NCBI GenBank assembly: GCA_973895155.1
Contig: OZ316892.1
Coordinates: 8,742,001-8,806,000, forward strand
From: Marsupella aquatica
Taxonomy: Eukaryota > Marchantiophyta
DNA: 64,000 bases
Direction of reading: 5' to 3'
Position numbers and translations under genes: made by a program. The notes beneath the pieces were generated by a model. That model was not told the DNA's origin and ran no database searches. It saw only the letters and a program-made list of their open reading frames with translations. Of the stretch, positions 10,843-20,624 are shown piece by piece. Every line of letters starts with the position of its first letter. The stretch's first letter is position 1.

Positions 10843-13829
10843 TCAAGACAGCTCTACTAATCTCCTCGAAAGAGCTCCTAGAGAAGTTTGCTCTGTATCA
10901 AAATCTGAATTTGCAAGCTCGCTGGATGTCATGGCACTTAAAACTCCGCCACATCTACGACCTAAAACCTCTACGACATCTTGTCGAGCTCCTTCAACGG
11001 TCACCACACCTTTTCTTCCTTCAGCATGCTGGAACCCATTTGCAGGTCTGGCATTGGCAGGCAAGACATAACCAATAAGCAAGAGTAAAAACTCTGCACA
11101 TTTCAACCTGCAAGAACACAAATAGCATTTAAGGAAGGATATCCAGTGCTGCAGATTTCACTGCATAAATACAGATATTTGCTCACTTGAAGCACCCAAT
11201 GGTGCCCAAAACTAAGACGGGAACATTGCGACTGAACTACAGGTAATGATTTTAAGACTAATATTACTTACTTAACATCCACAACAAAATTTACGGCACA
11301 ATCTCAGTCTCTGAAATAAACGTCGGCTTCTACTGGTGTTGCATCCTAAGGAACGGTCAGTGATTAACACCAACACAGAAGAATGAAGGAATAATAACTA
11401 AAACAAACAAACAATAAGTTGTGGTTTGTTGCGCTTCAATATCCACGTATGAATCTCTAACAAGCAAAACTGCAAAGTTGGCAAATAAGACAACAATAGC
11501 ACTATTAGGGACATCATTAGTCTCTGCTTTTCCTTGCAGTTTGTGTAAGGACCTTGAATACTGACCTTACGCCATCATTAACACTATTGCTCTTGACCAG
11601 TTCGGCAATCTTTCTGACGCCATGAATGCGTTCAAAATCCTGTTAAGAAATGGGACATGGGTGAGTTTCCTGTACAGATGACTTCTCAACAGAGACACTG
11701 CTAATTACCATCTTCCTCATTATATTGTAGTTCAATAGTTTACAGAAGATCCACCAGTGGTGAACACCGGTCACAACGGTCAGTTCTCATGAGCTACGAA
11801 GAATTCCTCGGCCCTATCCTCAGAGCAGTTTCTCAAATAAAGTAGAACACACGCATAACATCAGACACCTGCCATGCCTGTATGCTTTCAAATATGTACG
11901 TGCATGAAGCATGCTTAGAGCAGTAACAAGAATTGATATAAGTATCATAACTCTTCTCCAGTTTTTCTGTCCCACAAAAAGCCTCTGCTACTATGTCCAA
12001 CTACTGCCCTTTTCACCGGGTAGAGAACGTATGCTAATCTTGCCTTTTGATTGGACGTTGAATCCAGCAGTACTGCTAACAATGCGTCCAAACAAGCAGT
12101 TTGCTCAGGTGGTTCACCGCTAAGTAGCAATGCCATCAGCACCTGGATGCAAGAAAACTTCAAAGTTAGGGAAATACCTTAGTGACTATTCAGACTGTGC
12201 TGACCATGACTCCCCCTATTCCTGATGAGGACAGACATCCTCAGTAAAGTGACTCCAAACGATCATACTCGCACTAGGACTCACCAGAGTGATTCATATA
12301 CATATCCAATACAAGAATATAAAACAAAAGAGTTCCGGCCCAAAATCAGTACTGCCATAACAGGCGCCACCGATTGTCAACACATACTACTGGACGGCCA
12401 TGCACATCGCTCTAGTATAAAGACGTGTCCCTGCATCTCATAACAATGTTGGTAGATGAGAGAATCCCTGCAATAATCAAAACGGTGTACCTTTGCAGCA
12501 GCGTAGCGCGATGCAAGTTGTCGACTGCCAGTATCGAGCAAACAACACCCTTCAAGAATTCGGAAAGCAAGGCCAATCTCATCGCTTGAAGGAGAACCAA
12601 CAACAATATGATTAACTACCTCGTTCTTCGAGGGGGCCAATGTGTGCTCGAAAAGTACAGGGACCACTGCGCACAAAAGCAACCATCAGCTACCTTCAAA
12701 TAACTGCTAGCGGACAAGTCTCTACCGTGGAAATGAAAAAGGCTTGAGGAAAGCTGGTTCTGTGGCGCTATTTCGAAATGACGCTGGTCACAGCTCTACG
12801 TTAACTTGACATAAACCCAATGTGCATTGCGAGTCTTCCTTCGTAATAAGGGTGGTACGTAGAATAATTGCTTTAGTAAGTTTCAACAGTGCTACATCTC
12901 CCATGATGTTGTGGCATACCCTAAAAGGTCACACGAAAGATGGAACAATTGCTCCAGGTATCAACGACCGATGCAGGACGAGAAACGTAGAGAAAATCAA
13001 GAAGAGATAGGCATCGGCTCATTCGATGAAAACACGAGGAACAAAGTTAGAACTATTTAGCAACGTGTTAGAATGTAGAGATAGCGGATGGCATCGCTGA
13101 AAATGCAGAGCTGCATTGTGAGGAGACATGATGACGCATTATCATCTGCCTCTACGGGGTCAAGGAGCGCAAACGGCCTAGTTGATACGGGAGCACTAAG
13201 TAGGACAACATAGTGCTTTCACTGCAATTCTCAAATCGTGCCACAGCCCACTGATTGCATTGACTACTAATCCCCAGTAGATAAACTTCGACATATCGAA
13301 TTCAAAATAATCCTACTGTAATTGGAAAGTCAAAAGCAGGCCCGTGGTCATTTGCAACTCCTAGAGCGCTGCTTATGTTTGAAGACAAAGCTCGGCCTTC
13401 CTGCTTTTATAAATTCGTCTAAAATTGTTGAATTCGAACGATACATCTGCTGAAATACACTGCAGTGTATCGAATTTCCGAGTAAAAGTAAACTTCTCGA
13501 TTGAATGTCCAAAACTTGGCATTACCTTGTAGCTCGCGGTATTTCTGGGTATCCAGAAAAAGCTCCACAATCTTCTCCGACTTCACAGCTGACGTCAGAA
13601 ATCTGGTCAAGGATATGAGTCCCCTGACTCTCATGAACGAGAACTCCGCCTTAACATCCCGCAACCCCGTTCGCAAGGACAGCGAGACCTCTCTATAAAG
13701 TCTTTGGTTCGTCAGGGACAGCGCAAGATCCACAATGGGCGCCTGGGCACCACCGGGGGAGACGGACGATGAGGCCGCCGAGGAGCTTCGCAGAGAGTCA
13801 TCCGCCCAGCTGGGCGGTCGGAGAAACAT
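10843..13829 (-). CDS. ARM-like protein, Cdc14/SIN-component family (five exons)
   Basis: Reconstructed exons, minus strand: 13829-13526, 12666-12491, 12142-12044, 11639-11566 and 11107-10843. They join in frame to a 305-aa protein ending in TGA. The start is an ATG with no better upstream Met. Key stretches: SLTNQRLYREVSLSLRTGLR (about residues 37-56), VVPVLFEHTL, ACLDALLAVLLDS, DFERIHGVRKIAELV and LKCAEFLLLLIGYVLP. Helical repeats with the ACLDA-LLLDS, GGL/GV-RK and KC-EFL-x-Y patterns resemble the fungal SIN-component Cdc14 family (not the Cdc14 phosphatase), which has uncharacterised plant members. In fission yeast that protein partners the Sid1 kinase in septation; the plant role is unknown. 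Intron 3 has a GC-AG boundary (CAAAAG/gcaaga). The start codon lies only about 65 bases from a duplicated segment at 13895. Confidence 0.72.
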
Positions 13830-13894
13830 CGTCTTCTCGGAGCGTAAGATTCCCTAGTGAAGTCAGGGCTGTCCCTAGCAAAGTGTTGCCCTGT

Positions 13895-14580
13895 ATAAAT
13901 GAACCTCAACTACCAGCAAACGGCAACTCGAACCAGTAATGACCAACAACCCCTCCAAGAATCCAAGTGAGATCTCGCAAAGCCGCTTTCCACTTGTGCT
14001 TCTACACTATCGGGAAGGACACCCAGCAACATAAGAAGTCAACGATTCTCGGGATAGATCAGCTGACTTTTCTAAAAGGTTATTACGCCGACAGAAATCA
14101 CGGTGCGTTCGTGCTAGTGGCCAGCCCATCTACAACAGGTGAGAACTAAATGTGTGATCAACACAGTTTTTTGCTTATTGGGAAGGCAGCAGCTGTGCAG
14201 GCCTTGTGCCAGGTTTGCGAAGAACACAATGTCGAGAAGAAATTCATGAAAAGTTACTGCTTGGAGTACAATCATACATGTGATTGTGAAGCCAGGAGGC
14301 ACTGCTGTCCAGAATACGGGACGAGTTGGTGGAGATGGTGAAAGATGCAATCATATCAAACTGCCCAAAAACAGAAGGCGCCCTTTGTTTTCACTTGATA
14401 CCAATTAAGGGGAGACAACCAAAGAGCCAAAAAGCCTACTCTTAGAGTTTGCTTGCTTCCCTGTCATCATTTTCTTGAGCGTATCTTATGGGGCGGGCTT
14501 GGTGGGGGGGGGGGGGACAGCAGAACACCGTCAAAAATGAATTCCACCTGGAGAATGGAAAGCCGAGGATGAGAGTAGTG
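13895..14580 (-). pseudogene. Degraded copy of lectin-kinase 3' end plus downstream flank
   Basis: This stretch matches 20197-20862 in the same orientation, with scattered substitutions, single-base indels and an insertion of roughly 75 bases near 14345-14420. The part corresponding to 20625-20862 encodes, on the minus strand, the last ~79 residues of the lectin receptor kinase; here it is frame-disrupted and includes a long G run at about 14502-14514. The flanking part matches the DNA downstream of the kinase, so the duplication was at DNA level and not via mRNA. The copied flank keeps a coding-looking plus-strand stretch (around AAVQALCQVCEEHNVEKKF) in both copies, of unknown identity. Confidence 0.85.
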
Positions 14581-14812
14581 ATCAGGGTAACCTTATTTCA
14601 GTGTAGAACACCCGAACCCTGCAAAAGTCGGGGTAATCCATTATCCAAGTAATGCACTCCTGAGGGAAGTCATATGTTGGGGTAATCTAATATGGGCGTA
14701 GTTCAGTGATCAGGGTCTTTTAATCTGAGGTAATCTTATTCTAGCGTGCACCACCCGAACCCTGCAAAAGTGTTGGGGTAATCCAATATGGGCGTGGTTC
14801 AGTGACCAGGGT
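14579..14812. repeat. Tandem duplication, about 130-bp unit
   Basis: Two head-to-tail copies, at about 14579-14706 and 14707-14812, share gatcagggt/gaccagggt, acacccgaaccctgcaaaag/accacccgaaccctgcaaaag and ggggtaatc...atgggcgt blocks. The array lies between the lectin-kinase fragment and TRAPPC2. Confidence 0.85.
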
Positions 14813-15052
14813 CTTCAATCTGAACGTTCAGCCGAAGGTGGCGGTACTAAGGGCTTTGGAGGGACGTCCGGCCAACTGACAGACAAGGCGTCTGTACCAC
14901 ATCACCTCGACAATTCTCGAGGCAACACTTTGGAAAGTTCCCATCGGGGAGTATCTTGCAATTGAATTGTGGGCTCTTGGTTGAAGAGTTGCGTGATAGA
15001 TTGTAGCTCATAGATAGCAGACAGGCAGACCGGATCAGAAAGTGAGCGAGAG

Positions 15053-16272
15053 ATGGCGAGCACAGCTTGCTTTGTGATCGTGGGTCGGAATGACTGCCCG
15101 ATCTACGAGAGTGAAGTCGGCACAGCTCCGAAGGTACAACACTCAGCTCGTCCTCTGTGAATGGCATTCGTTTTCTGATTTCATGTTGTCTCGGCCTTGT
15201 ATCTCCCCTCCCCCTGATCTCACTCCCTGTCTGGTACTTCACTTCGCTGCATTGCATTGCATTACTTCTCTGCGAATGTTAGGTTGCTTCCAAATGGAGT
15301 TCCATCGCATTAGTTCTCTGCGAATGTTAGGTTTGATGCGAAAATGGAGTTGACGGCAGACTCGCCTTATGCTGGTGCATCGGCTCTTTCTTCTCTGTGA
15401 GTGAGCTGTTCACATGACGACAAACGTGGTCATGGGTGAGGCAGAAAGATGAGGCAACACACTTGCACCAGTTTATCTTGCACGCGGCTTTGGATATTGT
15501 TCAAGACTACGTGTGGACGACGAATGCCATGTACGCATACATGTACCCCGGGAGCTTCTCTTGCAAAATTTAGGGATTGGTGTTTCTCTGGGAGTTTCGG
15601 TATTCTATTTGCTTATTCAATTCACACGGTGGCTTCCTCCCTAGTTAAATTGCAAGACCTAAAGATTCAGTTGCGTTGCATCCAGAGCCCCCGTACTGTA
15701 TGCCAACTTTCTTCATGTAATTATAGAGGATCAAGGGTGAGCTCTTTCTGTTAGACCGAATTGTTTTGTAATTGAACGGGGACAGGTTTTCGGTACAGAG
15801 TCAAAAATCCTTGGCACATCCGGCAAAGGCTTGGATGTTCTTAATCTTTGAATATGTTGAATGGCAGGTTTTTGAGAGTGGTTGATAAGTTTAACGACCT
15901 TCTTGTTTCAGTCTATGTCACTGCTGGTCATACAAGACTAATGCTTCTTCATGACTCAAGAAATGAAGATGGAATTAAAAACTTCTTTCAGGAGGTTCAC
16001 GAACTCTACATCAAGGTGCTGCACTCGTTTTTTCCAATGTTCCATTAGATAAAAGTACATGCCCAGAAGACAATAGCGAGCTTATTATTCTTGCTAGCTG
16101 ATGACGCTTTGATTATTGTCTTTTGAATGGTGCATCGAAAGCTTGAAAACTTATTCGAAACTTTCGTTGGCACTTACAGATGCTGTTGAATCCTCTCTAT
16201 GTCCCTGGATCCCGAATTACTTCACCATTTTTTGATACAAGGGTTCGAGCTCTTGCTCGAAAGTACTTATAG
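15053..16272 (+). CDS. TRAPPC2: TRAPPC2 (sedlin), TRAPP complex subunit, four exons
   Basis: Longin-fold core subunit of the TRAPP tethering complex (Trs20 in yeast), a Rab/Ypt GEF acting in ER-Golgi and Golgi traffic. Exons: 15053-15133, 15445-15530, 15868-16015 and 16180-16272. All junctions are GT-AG and phases agree, giving 135 aa, the usual plant length. The N-terminus reads [19 protein letters not shown]; exon 2 carries [15 protein letters not shown]; exons 2 and 3 join as [14 protein letters not shown]; exon 3 ends [11 protein letters not shown]; exon 4 ends VRALARKYL and TAG. All family hallmarks are intact. Intron 1 contains a roughly 50-bp imperfect tandem duplication (15265-15345, sharing ctctgcgaatgttaggtt). 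About 16 bases past the stop begins a copied HIRA upstream segment, so its native 3' flank has been replaced or is very short. Confidence 0.93.
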
Positions 16273-16287
16273 TTTAGTGGGAGGTCA

Positions 16288-17117
16288 GATTCCATTTGCA
16301 CGGTTCCGTCATTTCTAAGTTGGAGGCTGGAGATTTGGAGAACAAGTGCAGTGTGTGTGATATTTTCAGCAGCACAAATTCTGTACTAGATATGGAGCCC
16401 GATATGGCAATCATAACTAGAGGTGTAGTCTAGCTGATCATCAAGGTGCTTACACCAATTCTTTGGGACTAGCAGCCAAAGTTAGGACAACCAATGTACT
16501 GCAAGTTTGATCTTGGTCCCTCCTTTGTGTTGAGATGTTGCACTCGACGTTCATACTACAGTAGATATTTGGCCTTCCAGTTTTCCGTGAGAGGAAGGGT
16601 TCCTTCACATGTGATGAAAAGCTGTTGTCCCCAAATTGTGAAGTACCGAATGTAGTAAGGTATAGACCTTGCAGGAAGGACTACGGGGAAAAAACGGTCA
16701 TAGTTTACTCCAGTGCAAGATTCATAGAATACCCGCAATGATCACGGTGAACTGAGAGTCATATTTGTGGGCTGTTAGAGTTGAATGCCTCGCAGAGGGA
16801 GCCTATTGCATCCATCAGAGTGATTGTGGAAAAGCTAGACTGGCTTCGTCATGCAGGCCTTCAGAATTTTTCTTGGGATATCCAAACAGATGGGTCACGT
16901 TTTGCCACCGCTGGAGGTGACGATGAGGGTCGGATCTGGAGTATGGCTGCTTTGCAGAACTTACACGATGGACGATGAAATCTCACAGCCTAGATTGCTG
17001 TGCCACTCTTCGGGACCATTTTGGCTCTGTCAATTGTGTCACAAGCAAGTCATCTCGTTGCATATGGATCAGATGATCATTATGGCAGGTGCACAAGAGC
17101 CACCCTGACTTCGGTAC
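16288..17117 (+). pseudogene. Broken 5' copy of HIRA with its upstream region
   Basis: The sequence matches 43480-44284, covering the HIRA upstream leader and about the first 100 codons. The HIRA start codon ATG is GTG here. A small insertion at about 16970 (DGR then stop) shifts the frame, further small indels occur at about 17000 and 17035, and similarity ends just after the codons for the second WD repeat. The leader ATG at 43508 is also lost in this copy (AAG). Because the copy includes untranscribed or leader DNA it is a segmental duplication, not a processed pseudogene. It starts directly behind the TRAPPC2 stop codon. Confidence 0.9.
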
Positions 17118-17564
17118 ATTTAATTTTGCTAACTTTCATTTTGGGCAGCTTGGGCAGACATTTAAGATAGGAAGAGTGTGTGGGTGGATCTTATGGTACC
17201 AAAAAAATCAGTTTTGATGAGGTTCCGCTTTTTTCTCATTTTGGAAAGGTACAAAGACTCTTGTGGTGGGATAGGGTATTATAGTGTTTGATACATAAAA
17301 ACATTGACACATCATGCATGTTCAAAATATATCCTAAAAAATTCCATATTTCTACACTTATACCAGCCCCAAGAGGCATAAATTTGACCACAAAGTTTAA
17401 CAAATGAGAGGCTTTACAATTCAGATTACACTAGATTTATTTTAAGCACAGAATTATCTCCAATTTGTCTCCATTTGCTTTAAGTAACTTTAAGCTTCCA
17501 CATTAAAGCATTCTGATGGACATATCTGTAAGGTTCACTGCACTTGGTGTCGAGTAGAGTATCT

Positions 17565-17775
17565 GAATCAGATTGTAAATAGACAAGCACAGTTTACAAG
17601 TCACTTGTGACTTGTGAGTCAATAGAGTGCAGTATGTGAATCAGGTTGTAAACAGACAAGCACAGTTTACAAGTCACTTGTGACTTGTGAGTCAATAGAG
17701 TGCAGTATGTGAATCAGGTTGTAAACAGACAAGCACAGTTTACAAGTCACTTGTAACTTGTGAGTCAATAGTTGA
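17565..17775. repeat. 73-bp tandem array with internal palindrome
   Basis: Nearly three units start at about 17565, 17638 and 17711, differing by only a few bases, so this is young. Each unit includes acaagtcacttgtgacttgt, an interrupted palindrome that could form a short hairpin. Confidence 0.93.
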
Positions 17776-17999
17776 AAAGCTGCTTTCCTCGCCAGTCCAT
17801 TGTGGGTTAACTTTCCTAACTGGACCCGATTCAGGCTTAACTTTACTGACTGGTTCAGTCACTTAGGGAATTAAACTAAACATTTGAAGTTGGGAAACGC
17901 TGGTTTAGACAAGTGGGGTAAACGTCAAACCTGTTACTGATTGGATAACTACTGTACATGAAGAATGGAGCCGGAAAGCTGGGTAGGGACTAGGTGTAA

Positions 18000-18290
18000 A
18001 ACGGGGAAGAGCGGAAAGCCAATGAAACTAGCTAGAAAAAGGGAGCAGGAACGCCGGGTAATTGGAGACTCGGTGTAAAACGGGGAAGAGCGGGTAAGGA
18101 AGTGCGAGAAAAGGAAAGCCGAGTAAGGATTTGAGAGAGCAGGACAGGCGGGTAAGGAGTTGGTGTAAAACGGGGAAGAGCTGGTAAGGATGTGAGAGAG
18201 TAGGAAAGCCGGGTAAAAGGACTCGGTGTAAGACGGGGACGAGCAGGTAAGGATATGAGAGAGCAGGAAAGCCGGGTTGAATAGGGTGGG
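18000..18290. repeat. Irregular 60-90-bp tandem array
   Basis: The blocks ggtgtaaaacggggaagagc and tgagagagcaggaaagccgg recur at about 18002, 18081, 18171 and 18234, with unit lengths of 62-90 bases. Translation gives repetitive Phe/Pro-rich peptides with no biological support. Confidence 0.85.
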
Positions 18291-19726
18291 ATAGCGTGCG
18301 ATTGAAGCACAACGTGGTCTATTCTACAATAGACTTCAAAAACAAAACAAAACAATGCAACAGTAACGCACATCCAATATAATTCATTTTCGAAGGGGGG
18401 TACTACAGAACGAACTTGACTGTAAGCCCAATTTGGTCACTCTTGTCATATAGATCACTTTCCCAGGTTGTCAAGACTGGTGGTCGCTCCCTTAAGAATG
18501 TGGAGCCAGATGAATTTGAAAACTGAACTCGTAGTAGAGGAACGCATGGGAAATGGATCTAACTCAGACGGAAGACAGAATTCAACTGTGTTTAGAAACA
18601 GTGCAAAATATGTCAGAATTAGGGAGTAAGAACTGATCCAGAACGGTGAAGTGATTCGCTGTCAAAACGCCAAAACACTGGTAGATGGCAAAACCTACGA
18701 GCCGATTGAGAAATTAATTGTGATCAACCAACCAGTTGATTGTCCTCTGCAAGTAGATTGTTAATTGGCTCAGACAGAGCCACGCTTCCCTTAGAAGATC
18801 TGTCCCTTACCCTAGTTCTGGAGCTAAAACTAAGTCCTTGGTAGATATGCATAGCTTCACAGATGCAACGTGGGTGATGGAGTACAGCTTCAATTTCTTA
18901 AAATCACAAAGATAATAGTCACGAGATTTGATGAACTTGAGAGAAACTGGGGTTTAGTTTATGCATAGTAGAAGCATGAGTCACAAACACACATAAAGTA
19001 GGGAACTCCACGGGGTTGTGAGGTACTGAGTGGTGTGAGTTGCACTGTGTATTGCCCATCGTGACAATGAACAGGTATCTATGGACAGCTAGTATCAACA
19101 CCTTGAAGGGGGGTCGTTACGGGCAAAAGTCAGTTAGAACTTCAATAATAAGTCGTTCGACCTGAGGTGTGAACTCACTGAATCACTGATAGTCAAATTC
19201 GAGGCATTCGGAAAACATCCTGTACAGAGACCTTTGTAAATCATGGACCGAAAATGCTAAAAGGCGCAGAAAATAGATTCTCAATAGTCAAAAACCAAAC
19301 TGCTGCTGTTGGATATGAAAGTCGCGATCTCTCGTCAGCGACGTTGATAATTATTTCTTAAAACATTCAGGGCCTGTGTGGAAGGCGATTGATAGTGCTC
19401 CAATCTACCTTGACCATTCCACCCCCGGGCAGGTAGATAAAGCATTCGCATGAAGAATAATTGAAATCCTCTGCTACATAGATACTCCAAATTGCATGCG
19501 AATCTACTCATGTGGAACAATCCAGCTGCTGTAAGAGGAGCATGAGAGGAGCATGAGGTCAACTTCAATTCAGTGACCGTAGTCCCTGTTCACGCATCTG
19601 GACACCAAAATGACTTTAATACTATCTCCGATCGTCTCCAGCATAAGTCATCCCTACTGCCTCTTTAATTTTTGATATTTGAAGAGATATTTGTTCAGGC
19701 ACTCCAAATAAGCAACGACTTTGAGG

Positions 19727-20071
19727 TCACCGAGTCATTGCTACCACATCGCTCCAGACCTGTAGACGAAAATCCAGCTGACCCAAGGTCATTAGCGTGA
19801 AGCTATGACAGACTCGCCAGCATCCCACTCGTGCTTTCTTGAAAGTGCACCACAATTCCATAGGGCACAGGCCTCGGCAAGTATTTGTCAAACGAGGACC
19901 AAATTTGAAAAAGGGCAATGACCAGTCACTATATAGCTCATCCTTCAGGAACTTCTTGATATCAGAGAATTGAAATACAATTGTGGTGTGGTGTGGCTCA
20001 AAGCTGTTATTCACCTGTCTACCAAATCGACCGTCGCACGCTCTGTATCGACTGGCTTGCCATCTGGCCAT
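19727..20071 (-). CDS. Unidentified 114-codon open frame
   Basis: A complete ATG-to-stop frame with fairly natural composition, including FSDIKKFLKDELYSDW and a Cys-containing C-terminal half. I do not recognise a domain. It could be an exon, a remnant or chance. It lies just upstream (in plus coordinates) of the duplicated segment at 20197. Confidence 0.22.
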   Translation of the reverse strand: MARWQASRYRACDGRFGRQVNNSFEPHHTTIVFQFSDIKKFLKDELYSDWSLPFFKFGPRLTNTCRGLCPMELWCTFKKARVGCWRVCHSFTLMTLGQLDFRLQVWSDVVAMTR

Positions 20072-20196
20072 CGAAGGGGATGATAGCTGACTAATCTGTT
20101 CTTAATTCCACGGACAAGATTTTGCTTTTCCTAAAAGGGGAGGGGACTTTCATTTTCGGCTATTTCTTTCACTCGGACTGGGGACAACACCCTGTC

Positions 20197-20624
20197 GAAA
20201 TGGACCCAACTACCAACAAACGGAAACTCGAACCTGCGGGAACCAGCAACCTCTCCAAGAATCCAAGGGAGACCTCGCAAAGCCGCTGTCTACTTGTGCT
20301 TCTACACGATCATGAAGGCACCCACCAACGTAGGAAGTCAACGACTCTCGCGATAGATCAGCTGACTCTTCTAAAAGGTTATAAGCCGACAGAAATCAGT
20401 GTTCGTGCTAGTAGCCAGCCCATTTATCACAGTGAGAACTAAATGTGTGTTCAACATCGTTTTTTGAATATTATGGGCAGGCAGCAGCAGTGCAGGCCTT
20501 ATGCCAGGTTTGCGAAGAGCACAACGTCTGAGAGATCAGAGGCATGAAATGAACCCATGGTCTCAATGTTGAGAAGAAATTCATGAAATCTTACTGCTTA
20601 AGACAATCATATGTGATTGTGAAG
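20197..20624. repeat. Lectin-kinase downstream flank, duplicated at 13895-14320
   Basis: This non-kinase part of the duplication pair is conserved with the copy at 13895-14320. On the plus strand both copies contain a coding-looking block (IDQLT-LLKGY in both; ALCQVCEEHNV complete in one copy), but indels place the blocks in different frames. It may be the remains of an unidentified gene, or two exons of one. No name can be assigned. Confidence 0.8.

Larger units (their letters stand above)
17118..19726. other. Gene-free interval with tandem arrays
   Basis: No gene is recognised. It holds a dispersed repeat (17395-17500) related to 4900-5000, a 73-bp array (17565-17775) and an irregular 60-90-bp array (18000-18290). 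The open minus-strand frames at 18028-18373 are translations of the array and not genes. The minus-strand frame at 19335-19568 (77 codons) has no known motif. Confidence 0.5.

Noticed and set aside
10843-13829. Cdc14 dual-specificity phosphatase
   Set aside because: There is no CX5R phosphatase motif; the resemblance is to the unrelated SIN component with the same name.
18028-18373. Two overlapping minus-strand frames with repeated LP-LPRFTP peptides
   Set aside because: They are translations of a non-coding 60-90-bp tandem array.
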